Below are positions 53,148-62,405 of a stretch of 64,000 nt of DNA, piece after piece. Position 1 is the stretch's first letter. Every line of letters begins with the position of its first letter. The DNA lies in NCBI GenBank assembly GCA_910576785.1, contig CAJTJG010000018.1:1-64000 (forward strand). Reading direction: 5' to 3'. This stretch comes from an uncultured Duncaniella sp. Its GTDB lineage: Bacteria > Bacteroidota > Bacteroidia > Bacteroidales > Muribaculaceae. Under the pieces are notes generated by a model. It ran no database searches, was not told the origin of the DNA, and worked only from the letters and a program-made list of their open reading frames with translations. Made by a program: the position numbers and the translations under genes.

Positions 53148-56100
53148 TTACTTCACTTCGGGAGCGGGCTCCACACCCCACTGCTGCTGCGAGAGGCGGA
53201 GGTAGTTGTTGTAGCGCCACTGAGCGTTGGCCTTGGCAGCTGCGAAGAGCTCTGCGGCCTCGGCGGGATACTGCTTCATAACGGAAGCGTAGCGCACCTC
53301 ACCCTTGAGGAAGTCCTCGAACTTGTCCCATGCGGGAGCCTTGGAGTCGAGGCTGAAGGGGTTCTTGCCTTCCTCTTCGAGAGCGGGGTTGTAGCGCCAG
53401 AGGTGCCAGTAGCCACACTCAACGGCAGCCTGCTGCTCCTCCTGTGCGTGACCCATACCCTTGCGGATACCGTGGTTGATACAGGGCGAGTAGGCGATGA
53501 TGAGCGAAGGACCGTCGTAAGCCTCAGCCTCGCGGATAGCCTTGAGGGTCTGGGCATTGTCGGCGCCCATGGCAACCTGGGCAACGTAAACGTAGCCGTA
53601 GGTGGAGGCGATGAGGCCGAGGTCTTTCTTGCGCACGCGCTTGCCGGCAGCGGCAAACTTGGCGATGGCGCCGATGGGGGTAGCCTTGGAGGACTGACCA
53701 CCGGTGTTGGAGTACACCTCGGTGTCGAGCACGAGCACGTTGACGTTCTTGTTGGAAGCGAGAACGTGGTCGAGACCGCCGAAGCCTATGTCGTAAGCGG
53801 CACCGTCGCCGGCGATGATCCACTGCGAACGCTTGGCGATGTGCTCCTTGACTGTGAGGAGACCCTTGCAGACGTCGCATCCGCAAGCCTCGCAGAGAGG
53901 AACGATCTTCTCGGCTACTTCCTTGGTGGCAGCAACGTCAGAGCTGTTGGCGAGCCACTTGGAGGCGAGCTCCTTGATCTCGGCCGAGCAGTCGGGGCAG
54001 TCAACTGCAGCCTGCATGTAGGCGGCTACGCGCTGCTGGAGCTTCTCGTGAGCGAGCGACATACCGAGACCGAACTCGGCGAAGTCCTCGAAGAGGGAGT
54101 TGGCCCATGCGGGACCCTCACCCTTGGCATTCCTGGTGTAGGGGGTGGAGGGCACGGAGCCGGAGTAGATGGAGGAGCAGCCGGTGGCGTTGGCCACGAT
54201 CTCGTGGTCGCCGAAGAGCTGCGAGATGAGCTTGACATAGGGAGTCTCGCCGCAACCGGAGCATGCGCCGGAGAACTCGAAGAGCGGGGTGGCGAACTGT
54301 GAGTTCTTGACATTGCTCTTGATGTCGACGAGGTCCTGCTTGGAGGCTACGGAAGCCACGCAGTAGTCCCACTCGTTCTGGACGTCGAGCTGAGTCTCGA
54401 GGGGTTTCATCTCGAGAGCCTTCACGCCCTTCTTGCCGGGGCATACAGCGACGCAGTTGCCGCAACCGAGACAGTCGAGAACGTCGACGCTCTGGATGAA
54501 GCGCATGCCGGTGAAAGTCTTGCCGATGGCGGGGATGGTCTTGTCGTCGCCGAAGGGAGCTGCAGCCATCTCGGTGGCGTCAAGCACGAAGGGACGGATA
54601 GCAGCGTGAGGGCAGACGTAGGCACACTTGTTACACTGGATACAGTTCTCCTCGAGCCATTCGGGAACGAATGCAGCCACACCGCGCTTCTCGTAGGCGG
54701 CAGTGCCCTGCTCCCATGTGCCGTCCTCGCGGCCCTTGAAGTCGGATACCTTGAGGAGGTCGCCGTCCTGGGCGTTGATGGGGCGAACCACATCGTTGAT
54801 GAATGCGGGATCGTTGTTGGCGGCGGGAGCCTCGGGGGTGAGGTTGCTCCAAGCCTTGTCGACGGGGAGTTCCTTGTACTCGCCACCGCGGTCAACGGCT
54901 GCGTAGTTCTTGTCGACAACGTCCTGACCCTTCTTGCCGTAGGACTTCACGATGAATTTCTTCATCTGCTCAACGGCGAGATCAACGGGGATAACCTCGG
55001 TGATGCGGAAGAATGCGCTCTGGAGGATGGTGTTGGTGCGGTTGCCGAGACCGATCTCCTGTGCTATCTTGGTGGCGTTGATGTAGAATACGCGGATATC
55101 GTTGTCAGCGAAGTACTTCTTGACCTTGTTGGGGAGGTTCTTGGCCAGCTCCTCGCCTTCCCAGATGGTGTTGAGAAGGAATGTACCGCCCTTGCGGAGA
55201 CCGCGGGTGACGTCGTACATGTGGAGGTAGGCCTGTACGTGGCATGCAACGAAGTTGGGGGTCGTAACCAGATATGTGGAACGGATGGGGGTGTCGCCGA
55301 AGCGGAGGTGCGAGCAGGTGAAGCCACCGGACTTCTTGGAGTCGTAGGCGAAGTATGCCTGGCAGTACTTGTCGGTGTTGTCACCGATGATCTTCACGGA
55401 GTTCTTGTTGGCACCTACAGTACCGTCAGCACCGAGACCGAAGAACTTGGCCTCGAAAGTGCCTTCGCCGCCGAGAGCGATCTCCTCTTTGGGAGGAAGC
55501 GATGTGAAGGTGACGTCGTCCACGATACCCACGGTGAAGTGATCCTTGGGCATGGGGAGGGCGAGGTTCTCGAACACAGCGATGATCTGTGCGGGAGTGG
55601 TGTCCTTTGAAGCGAGACCGTAGCGGCCACCCACGATGACGGGGGCATCGGCCTGGCCATAGAAGCAGTCGCGCACGTCGAGATAGAGGGGTTCGCCGTT
55701 TGCGCCGGGCTCCTTGGTACGGTCAAGCACGGCGATGCGCTTTGCAGTCTTGGGGACAGCGGCGAGGAAGTGCTTGGCCGAGAAGGGACGGTAGAGGTGA
55801 ACGGCTACGAGACCGACCTTCTCGCCCTTGGCGGTGAGGTGGTCGATAGCCTCCTGGGCAGCCTGTGTCACAGAGCCCATGGCAATGATGACGCGGTCAG
55901 CGTCGGGAGCGCCGTAATAGTTGAAGAGACCGTACTCACGACCGGTGATACGGGTGATCTCCTTCATGTACTCCTCGACGATCTCGGGAACGCGGTTGTA
56001 GTACTCGTTGCATGACTCGCGGTGCTGGAAGAATACGTCGCCGTTCTCAGCCATACCGCGTGCTACGGGAGCATTGGGGTTGAGAGCGCGTGCGCGGAAC

Positions 56101-56711
56101 TCGGCGAGAGCCTCGCGGTCTACCAGAGGAGCGAGGTCGTCCTGATCCATGGCCTCGATCTTCTGGATCTCATGAGAGGTACGGAAGCCGTCGAAGAAGT
56201 TGATGAAGGGGACGCGGCTGCGGAGAGTGGCGAGGTGAGCCACACCGGCAAGGTCCATAACTTCCTGAACGGAACCCTCGGCGAGCATGGCGAAGCCGGT
56301 CTGGCGGCAGGACATAACGTCCTGATGGTCGCCGAAGATGCTGAGCGCGTGGCTGGCGAGCGTACGGGCGGACACGTGGAACACGCAGGGAAGGAGCTCG
56401 CCGGCGATCTTGTACATGTTGGGGATCATCAGGAGCAGGCCCTGTGAAGCGGTGTAGGTGGTGGTGAGAGCACCAGCCTGAAGAGAACCGTGAACGGCAC
56501 CTGCGGCACCACCCTCACTCTGCATCTCCTGCACGAGAACAGTCTCGCCAAAGATGTTTTTGCGGCCTGCGGCAGCCCATTCGTCGACATATTCAGCCAT
56601 AGTTGACGAAGGGGTGATGGGGTAGATAGCGGCAACCTCCGAGAACATGTAGCTCACGTGGGCTGCGGCCTGATTTCCATCACAAGTCAAGAATTTTTTT
56701 TCTTTGCTCAT
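53148..56711 (-). CDS. nifJ: Pyruvate:ferredoxin (flavodoxin) oxidoreductase
   Basis: A 1187-residue single-chain enzyme that decarboxylates pyruvate to acetyl-CoA and reduces ferredoxin, central to anaerobic metabolism. Domains in order: the TPP-binding PYR domain with YPITPSSTMAEYVDEWA, the transketolase C-like domain, the gamma domain (GLGADGTVGANKNSVKIIG), two [4Fe-4S] motifs (CIQCNKCAYVCPHAA and CLGCGNCVAVCPGKKG), the PP domain with CSGCGETPY and GDGAAYDIGFGGLDHVLAS. Full length and intact. Divergent from the PL11 gene, with its own promoter element at 56828-56821. Confidence 0.97.
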   Translation of the reverse strand: MSKEKKFLTCDGNQAAAHVSYMFSEVAAIYPITPSSTMAEYVDEWAAAGRKNIFGETVLVQEMQSEGGAAGAVHGSLQAGALTTTYTASQGLLLMIPNMYKIAGELLPCVFHVSARTLASHALSIFGDHQDVMSCRQTGFAMLAEGSVQEVMDLAGVAHLATLRSRVPFINFFDGFRTSHEIQKIEAMDQDDLAPLVDREALAEFRARALNPNAPVARGMAENGDVFFQHRESCNEYYNRVPEIVEEYMKEITRITGREYGLFNYYGAPDADRVIIAMGSVTQAAQEAIDHLTAKGEKVGLVAVHLYRPFSAKHFLAAVPKTAKRIAVLDRTKEPGANGEPLYLDVRDCFYGQADAPVIVGGRYGLASKDTTPAQIIAVFENLALPMPKDHFTVGIVDDVTFTSLPPKEEIALGGEGTFEAKFFGLGADGTVGANKNSVKIIGDNTDKYCQAYFAYDSKKSGGFTCSHLRFGDTPIRSTYLVTTPNFVACHVQAYLHMYDVTRGLRKGGTFLLNTIWEGEELAKNLPNKVKKYFADNDIRVFYINATKIAQEIGLGNRTNTILQSAFFRITEVIPVDLAVEQMKKFIVKSYGKKGQDVVDKNYAAVDRGGEYKELPVDKAWSNLTPEAPAANNDPAFINDVVRPINAQDGDLLKVSDFKGREDGTWEQGTAAYEKRGVAAFVPEWLEENCIQCNKCAYVCPHAAIRPFVLDATEMAAAPFGDDKTIPAIGKTFTGMRFIQSVDVLDCLGCGNCVAVCPGKKGVKALEMKPLETQLDVQNEWDYCVASVASKQDLVDIKSNVKNSQFATPLFEFSGACSGCGETPYVKLISQLFGDHEIVANATGCSSIYSGSVPSTPYTRNAKGEGPAWANSLFEDFAEFGLGMSLAHEKLQQRVAAYMQAAVDCPDCSAEIKELASKWLANSSDVAATKEVAEKIVPLCEACGCDVCKGLLTVKEHIAKRSQWIIAGDGAAYDIGFGGLDHVLASNKNVNVLVLDTEVYSNTGGQSSKATPIGAIAKFAAAGKRVRKKDLGLIASTYGYVYVAQVAMGADNAQTLKAIREAEAYDGPSLIIAYSPCINHGIRKGMGHAQEEQQAAVECGYWHLWRYNPALEEEGKNPFSLDSKAPAWDKFEDFLKGEVRYASVMKQYPAEAAELFAAAKANAQWRYNNYLRLSQQQWGVEPAPEVK

Positions 56712-56820
56712 AGTGATTGTTAAAAGTATATATGGATTTCTATGATTTTATAATTCCTTTGTTGGTATCAGATTCATTTCGCGACATCCCGGACATCTCG
56801 CTGCGGGGGATGACTCGGGG

Positions 56821-56828
56821 CAAAATTA
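56821..56828 (-). promoter_or_regulatory. -7 element of nifJ
   Basis: The minus strand reads TAATTTTG, about 110 nt before the nifJ ATG at 56711. Confidence 0.5.
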
Positions 56829-56939
56829 CAAAAATTCTGCAAATAACGCAAAGTATTCGCCTTACAAAATGGAAACTATTATATTATAATAATAGGTGGT
56901 GCATGTTGTGATGGTTTTGCATATTGACGGTATTTTTCG

Positions 56940-56947
56940 TAACTTTG
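56940..56947 (+). promoter_or_regulatory. -7 element of the PL11 gene
   Basis: TAACTTTG lies 46 nt before the ATG at 56994. Confidence 0.6.
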
Positions 56948-56993
56948 CACTTTGTAACAGAGATACTTCAACCTTAAAACAAATACCTGTCTC

Positions 56994-59900
56994 ATGAAAA
57001 AGATATTCACCACCTGCCTGGCAGTGCTCGCCGGAGCAGGAATCATGCTCGCGGCCCCGCAGGCCGAGAAGCTTGACCGCGGCGTCATAGCCGTGAAGAC
57101 ATCATCAGGTGTGTTCGTGTCATGGAGGTCGCTTGAAAGCGATGCCCCGGCAATGACATTCGATGTGTATCGTGACGGCGTGAAAGTCAACGCCGAGCCC
57201 ATCAAGGGTGGCACCAATCTTCAGGATCCCGCAGGAACGGCCGGATCGAAGTATGTGGTCAAGGCCTGTCTGGCCGGTGCCGATGTGGAGACCTCGCGCG
57301 AGACTCCGGTAGAAGCCGACGTATATAAACGCATCAAGCTCGACCGCCCCGCCGGAGGCACCTTTGCCGGCAACAGCTCGATGGGCACATCCGACTATCC
57401 CCTCACCGATGATTATGACTATTCGCCCAACGACTGCTCGGTAGGCGATGTGGACGGCGACGGCGAGTATGAGATATTCGTGAAGTGGGATCCTTCAAAC
57501 TCGCGCGACAATTCGCTGAACGGCAATACCGGCAATGTCTACATAGACTGCTACAAGATGGACGGCACCAAGCTGTGGCGCATAGACCTGGGCCGCAACA
57601 TACGCGCCGGCGCACACTACACTCAGTTCATGGTGTATGACTTCGACGGCGACGGCCGCGCCGAACTGGCATGCAAGACTGCCCCCGGCACCATCGACGG
57701 CACGGGCAAGAAAGTGGTGATGGGATCGGATGATCCCGACAAGTCGTACGTCAACGGCAAGGGTCATGTGATCAGCGGGCCGGAGTATCTCACCATGTTC
57801 GACGGCCTCACGGGCGCCGAGCTCTCCACCGTGGCTTTCAATCCTCCGCGCAGCATACGCACCGCCTCGCAGTGGGGCGCCGTGCAGACCGGCACCCAGA
57901 AGAGCGACCAGACCAACCGTCCGGAGCGCTATCTCGCCGCCGTGGCCTATCTTGACGGGCAGCACCCGAGCCTGGTGATGTGCCGCGGATATTATACAGC
58001 TTCCTATGTATGCGCATGGGACTTCGACGGCAAGAACCTCACCCAGCGCTGGCTCCACAAGAGCGAGACCAAGAACGAGGGTCTCTACGGCGAGGGTGCC
58101 CACTCGCTCACGATCGGCGATGTGGATGGCGACGGTTGCGACGAGATAGTGTACGGCGCCGCCTGTCTTGACCATGACGGCAAGCTCCTGTACCGCACCG
58201 GCGGCGGCCATGGCGATGCCCTGCATCTGGGTGATTTCGTGCCTGACCGCGACGGCCTCGAGGTGTTCATGGTGCATGAGGAGAAGGACACCCACTATCC
58301 CTTTGACGCCGAACTGCGCGATGCCCGCACCGGCGAGATTATCTGGAAGACAAAGAACTCCAAGCACGACATAGGCCGCGGCCTGGCCGGCGACATCTCG
58401 CCCGACTATCGCGGATATGAGTTCTGGTGCTCCGACTGGACCAAGGGTTCGGAGCGCAAGGTGGTCTACGGCACTGACGGCACCGAGCTGTATGCCAAAC
58501 AGTTCGACATGAACTTCCGCATCTACTGGGACGGTGATCTGCAGGACGAGCTCTTCGACGGCCGCTATGACAAGAGCGCCAAGGTATACAATCCCCGCAT
58601 CACCAAGCCCAAGGCCAACCTCACCGGCACACAGAAGACATGGACCGTCTCCGAGCTGAGCGCCACTCCCCAGAAGGCCTATGCCTGCAACACCACCAAG
58701 GCCACACCTTGCCTCCAGGCCGATATCCTCGGCGACTGGCGCGAGGAACTCGTATTATGGGACGGTGCCAACTCCTCGGAGCTCCTCATCTATACCACGA
58801 CTATCCCCACCACCTACCGCGTGCCCTGCCTGATGCAGGACCACAACTACCGCATGGCCATAGCTTGGCAGAATGTGGCATACAACCAGCCTCCCCACCT
58901 CGGCTACTACCTGCCCGACCGTTTCTCCACCGATCCCGTCATCAAGACCACCGAGGGCAACCTCTCGCAGAGTGTGGAGCTCGGCTATGCCATAGCTGAA
59001 GTGAAGGGTACATGGGACAAGGCTACCGGCGTGGCCGCCACAGGCCTCCCTGCCGGAGTGGAGCTCAAGGCCGATGCCGCCACCCAGACTTTCTCCATAG
59101 CCGGCAAGCCTGAGGCCGTGGGCAATTATCCCTTCAAGGTCACCACCACCGGTGGCGAGGGCGAGGCTTCGATAGAAGGCACCATCACCGTCACCGCTAC
59201 TGTGAACCTCGACCGCGTGGCCTACTTCTCATTTGACGAGGTCGGCCCCTCCGTGACCAACCACGTGGAGGGCACCGCCACCGCTACCGGCACCCCCAAG
59301 GCTGCCGCAGGCAAGGTGGGAGGCGCCATAGAGTTTGACGGTGCGACATCCTATCTCACTCAGAATGCCTATGACAAGATCCAGCTGGGCGCACAGGACT
59401 TCACCGTGGAGATGCTCATCAACTCGACCGATGACGCAGCCTACATATTCCACAAAGGATCAATAACCGCCGACACAAAAACCGGCGCCACCGGCCACTG
59501 GACAGGACTTGAGCTCAAGAACGGCAACCTGAAGTTCGCCATCGACGACAATGTCACAAAGAGCGAGGTATCAGCCGCTGCCGCAGGCGTGTTTGACGGC
59601 GCATGGCATCATCTCGTGCTCGTGCGCGATGGTAGCTCAAAGACACTCCGCATGTTTGTGGACGGTGCTATCGTAGGCGAGGGTGCAGACAAGACAAGTG
59701 CCATCAATGACAATAAGGAACTCCTCGTGATAGGCAACGTGAACGTGAACTTCAACAACTTCTATGCCGGCCTTCTCGATGACTTCTCCATCTACACCGG
59801 AGCCATGAGCCCCAACCGTGTGGCCGAGCGCTATCAGGAATTCGTATCGACAGGCATAGTAGCCCCCACCGTCACCGACGCACCTGCCGTGCTCACTCTC

Positions 59901-60038
59901 GTTGACGCCCGCTCGGGCATCGTGGTGGCCCGCGGTATAGGCGAGGCCTCCAATGTGACCGACGGTGCAGCCCCCGGCATCTATATCCTCGTGACCGACT
60001 GCGGAGGAACCCGTACGGTCGAGAAGATAATACTCTGA
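56994..60038 (+). CDS. PL11-type rhamnogalacturonan lyase with C-terminal LamG-like domain
   Basis: A 1014-residue secreted enzyme with a signal peptide (1-20). Residues of about 22-620 match polysaccharide lyase family 11, an eight-bladed propeller cutting the rhamnogalacturonan I backbone of pectin; calcium-binding loops such as VGDVDGDGEYEIFVKWDPSNS, DFDGDGRAEL and GDVDGDGCDE are visible. Residues of about 640-730 are an Ig-like domain and about 740-900 a LamG/concanavalin-like domain, probably carbohydrate-binding. The end (APGIYILVTDCGGTRTVEKIIL, shortened form of the tail) resembles a secretion tail. It stands alone without a SusC/D pair in this window. Confidence 0.88.
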   Translation: MKKIFTTCLAVLAGAGIMLAAPQAEKLDRGVIAVKTSSGVFVSWRSLESDAPAMTFDVYRDGVKVNAEPIKGGTNLQDPAGTAGSKYVVKACLAGADVETSRETPVEADVYKRIKLDRPAGGTFAGNSSMGTSDYPLTDDYDYSPNDCSVGDVDGDGEYEIFVKWDPSNSRDNSLNGNTGNVYIDCYKMDGTKLWRIDLGRNIRAGAHYTQFMVYDFDGDGRAELACKTAPGTIDGTGKKVVMGSDDPDKSYVNGKGHVISGPEYLTMFDGLTGAELSTVAFNPPRSIRTASQWGAVQTGTQKSDQTNRPERYLAAVAYLDGQHPSLVMCRGYYTASYVCAWDFDGKNLTQRWLHKSETKNEGLYGEGAHSLTIGDVDGDGCDEIVYGAACLDHDGKLLYRTGGGHGDALHLGDFVPDRDGLEVFMVHEEKDTHYPFDAELRDARTGEIIWKTKNSKHDIGRGLAGDISPDYRGYEFWCSDWTKGSERKVVYGTDGTELYAKQFDMNFRIYWDGDLQDELFDGRYDKSAKVYNPRITKPKANLTGTQKTWTVSELSATPQKAYACNTTKATPCLQADILGDWREELVLWDGANSSELLIYTTTIPTTYRVPCLMQDHNYRMAIAWQNVAYNQPPHLGYYLPDRFSTDPVIKTTEGNLSQSVELGYAIAEVKGTWDKATGVAATGLPAGVELKADAATQTFSIAGKPEAVGNYPFKVTTTGGEGEASIEGTITVTATVNLDRVAYFSFDEVGPSVTNHVEGTATATGTPKAAAGKVGGAIEFDGATSYLTQNAYDKIQLGAQDFTVEMLINSTDDAAYIFHKGSITADTKTGATGHWTGLELKNGNLKFAIDDNVTKSEVSAAAAGVFDGAWHHLVLVRDGSSKTLRMFVDGAIVGEGADKTSAINDNKELLVIGNVNVNFNNFYAGLLDDFSIYTGAMSPNRVAERYQEFVSTGIVAPTVTDAPAVLTLVDARSGIVVARGIGEASNVTDGAAPGIYILVTDCGGTRTVEKIIL

Positions 60039-60093
60039 CATCACCTCTCCGCAAGGAGCCACAACCGGCCTGAGTGATCGCATCATAGACACT

Positions 60094-60187
60094 GAAGGAC
60101 GGATAAGGGACAAAAGTGACAAGAAAAACAATCAGTTGTCGGACTGATATTTATACTTGTCACTTTTGTCCTTTATCCGTCCCTTTC
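60094..60187. repeat. Long inverted repeat downstream of the PL11 gene
   Basis: The left arm from about 60094 to 60123 pairs with 60156-60187 over about 27 bp with one mismatch, built from words GGACGGATAA, GGACAAAAGTGAC. The centre holds a small hairpin ATCAGT/ACTGAT (60131-60148). It lies 56 bp after the PL11 stop and is a member of the window-wide family. Confidence 0.85.
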
Positions 60188-60244
60188 GTATCGACCTTTC
60201 CACTGCGCGGCAACTTTTCATAGATCAAGGCCGGGTCACGAAAA

Positions 60245-60296
60245 GCCAATTTTATTGGCAAAAAGTTTCTAAAATCGCTTAATTTTTGTATATTTG
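60245..60296 (+). promoter_or_regulatory. Promoter of the Lrp-type gene with a palindrome
   Basis: TATATTTG (60289-60296) precedes the ATG at 60355 by 58 nt. About 30 bp upstream, GCCAAT-TTT-ATTGGC (60245-60259) is a perfect 6-3-6 inverted repeat that could be an operator, for example for autoregulation by the Lrp-like protein. Confidence 0.55.
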
Positions 60297-60354
60297 CCAC
60301 GAAATTACAGTATATACAAACATCGACCATAATAAATCCATTTCAATAACCGAT

Positions 60355-60822
60355 ATGGAGAAGATAGATAATCTTGATAGAAAGATTCTTGAAATAGTGA
60401 TGCGCAATGCCCGCATAGCGTCCAAGGACGTGGCTCAGGAATGTGGCGTATCGAGGGCAGCCATCCACCAGCGCATCCAACGCATGATAGACCTTGACGT
60501 CATCACCGGATCAGGTTACATAGTGGATCCCAAAGTGCTCGGTTACAGCACATGCACATATATAGGTGTGAATCTTGAACGCGGAGCCATGTACCGCGAG
60601 GTAGTGCCTGAGCTCGAAAAGATACCCGAGGTAGTGGAATGTCACTTCACCACAGGCCCCTACACCATGCTGGTGAAACTGTTCGCACGCGACAATGAGC
60701 ACCTCATGGAGCTGCTCAACCACAAGCTCCAGATGATACCCGGAGTGGTGGGGACGGAGACCCTCATATCTCTCGACCACTCCATATCACGTGTGCTTCC
60801 CGTCACCTACGACGAGGATTGA
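60355..60822 (+). CDS. Lrp/AsnC family transcriptional regulator
   Basis: A 155-residue regulator. I start at 60355 (MEKIDNLDRKILEIVMRNAR). The winged helix-turn-helix (about 20-45, KDVAQECGVSRAAIHQRIQRM) is followed by the Lrp ligand-binding RAM domain (CTYIGVNLERGAMYREVVPE, CHFTTGPYTMLVKLFARDNEHL). Such proteins form octamers and sense amino acids or other small molecules. A perfect inverted repeat lies upstream of its promoter. It is transcribed in the same direction as the exonuclease and channel genes but has separate promoters. Confidence 0.93.
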   Translation: MEKIDNLDRKILEIVMRNARIASKDVAQECGVSRAAIHQRIQRMIDLDVITGSGYIVDPKVLGYSTCTYIGVNLERGAMYREVVPELEKIPEVVECHFTTGPYTMLVKLFARDNEHLMELLNHKLQMIPGVVGTETLISLDHSISRVLPVTYDED

Positions 60823-60890
60823 CCATTCACAGACCGGCACACGACGGGAAGTGAACCGGGGCAAAATTTCCTTATATCATGGAAAATTTC

Positions 60891-60898
60891 TAATTTTG
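60891..60898 (+). promoter_or_regulatory. -7 element of the RNase D-like gene
   Basis: TAATTTTG lies 27 nt before the ATG at 60926 and excludes the longer upstream frame. Confidence 0.6.
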
Positions 60899-60925
60899 CA
60901 GAATCTTTTCAGAAACGCCCCGCGG

Positions 60926-61582
60926 ATGAACACTCCAGAATTCAACATATCCATATCCAAGCAGCAGGTGTCCGTATTGCCTACGGTTACCTTTGACGGC
61001 GCCATCACGGTGGTCGACGAACCGGCAGACGTAGCCGGAGCGGTGGCATATCTCCGTCAGTGCGGAGTGGTAGGATTCGACACGGAGACCAAGCCTAATT
61101 TCCGCAAGGGGATGACCAACAAGGTCTCGCTTATACAGGTGTCCACTGAGGACCGCGCGTTTCTGTTCCGCCTCAACCGTATCGGCTTTCCGCCGGAGCT
61201 GAGGGAATTCATGGAATGCGACGATATAGTCAAGGTAGGCCTTTCGCTCAAGGATGACTTCCACGTGCTGCACAAGGTGGCCGAATTCGAGCCAACCAAC
61301 TTCATAGATCTCCAGACCAAGGTAAAGGCGTTCCACATCACGGATCTGAGCCTCCAGAAGATCTATGCCATCCTATTCGGCGCGCGTATCTCCAAAAGCC
61401 AGCGCCTCACCAACTGGGAGGCCGACAAACTCACCCACCCGCAGATGGTGTATGCCTCGATCGACGCATGGGCATGCCTGCGCATCTATAAGCTACTGTC
61501 GTCGGGAGGATTTGACCCGACAACCTCACCCTATATCACAATACCTCAGCCAGAGGAAGAGGAACACACCGAACCATCATGA
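60926..61582 (+). CDS. RNase D-like 3'-5' exonuclease (DEDDy)
   Basis: A 218-residue DEDDy exonuclease. Motif I is GFDTETKPNF (Asp and Glu), motif II is VGLSLKDDFHVL, and motif III is YASIDAWACLRIY with the Tyr-x3-Asp pair. The catalytic set is complete, so the enzyme should cut RNA or DNA from the 3' end. It lacks the HRDC domain of E. coli RNase D. The stop overlaps the formate/nitrite transporter start by four bases (ATGA), implying translational coupling. Confidence 0.9.
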   Translation: MNTPEFNISISKQQVSVLPTVTFDGAITVVDEPADVAGAVAYLRQCGVVGFDTETKPNFRKGMTNKVSLIQVSTEDRAFLFRLNRIGFPPELREFMECDDIVKVGLSLKDDFHVLHKVAEFEPTNFIDLQTKVKAFHITDLSLQKIYAILFGARISKSQRLTNWEADKLTHPQMVYASIDAWACLRIYKLLSSGGFDPTTSPYITIPQPEEEEHTEPS

Positions 61583-62373
61583 GAATACTTCCCCCAGCCG
61601 ACATCACCGCGGCAGCCTCGACCGCCGGAGCTGCCAAAGCCGGACTGGCCTCAACTGATGTAGGCCGCCTTCTCATCTCCGCCGTTCTCGCAGGAGCATA
61701 CATATCGCTCGGCGGTATACTTTCAGTGATCATCGGACAGGGTTTTCCCGGCCTTGCGTCGTCCAACCCTGCGCTGCAGAAGATTCTGGCCGGCGCTGCA
61801 TTCCCGATCGGACTGATACTTGTGGTGGTGCTGGGCGCCGAACTCTTCACGGGCAACAACGCCCTGCTCATACCCTCGCTGTCCAAACGCATACACGGAC
61901 CCGGCGCGCTGCTACGCAACTGGGTGCTGGTCTACGGCGGCAACCTCGTGGGTGCACTGCTCTTCACATGGCTGCTCGTGTACAACTGCGGTCTCACCGC
62001 AGCCAATCCATGGCATGCAGCGGTGATACGCACTGCCGAAGCCAAAGTATCCATGCCATGGATGACAGTGTTTCTCAAAGGTATAGGTGCAAACTGGTGC
62101 GTATGTCTGGCCGTATGGCTCGCACTATCGGGCAAGACACTGATAGAAAAGGCTTTCGGATGCTGGCTCCCGGTAATGGCGTTTGTGGCCCTGGGCTACG
62201 AGCACTGCATAGCCAACATGTTCTTCATCCCGCTGGGCATGATGGAGGGGGCCGACATAACGGTGACGCATGCCATCACCGCCAATTTCATCCCCTCAAC
62301 ACTCGGCAACATCGTGGGCGGCGCACTTCTGGTAGGCTGCGTATACTCCTATCTACACCGGGGGAAATTCTGA
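61579..62373 (+). CDS. Formate/nitrite channel (FNT family)
   Basis: A 264-residue pentameric channel protein with six membrane helices. The FNT signatures are AGAYISLGGILSVIIGQG in the first helix, VVLGAELFTGNNALLIPS, NWVLVYGGNLVGALLFTWL, KGIGANWCVCLAVWLA and the C-terminal FIPSTLGNIVGGALLVG. It carries formate, nitrite or related small anions; formate is likely in a fermenting anaerobe. Coupled to the upstream exonuclease gene by a four-base overlap. Confidence 0.93.
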   Translation: MRILPPADITAAASTAGAAKAGLASTDVGRLLISAVLAGAYISLGGILSVIIGQGFPGLASSNPALQKILAGAAFPIGLILVVVLGAELFTGNNALLIPSLSKRIHGPGALLRNWVLVYGGNLVGALLFTWLLVYNCGLTAANPWHAAVIRTAEAKVSMPWMTVFLKGIGANWCVCLAVWLALSGKTLIEKAFGCWLPVMAFVALGYEHCIANMFFIPLGMMEGADITVTHAITANFIPSTLGNIVGGALLVGCVYSYLHRGKF

Positions 62374-62405
62374 TCATCTCCCCCAATCGGAGACAGGAAT
62401 ATACG

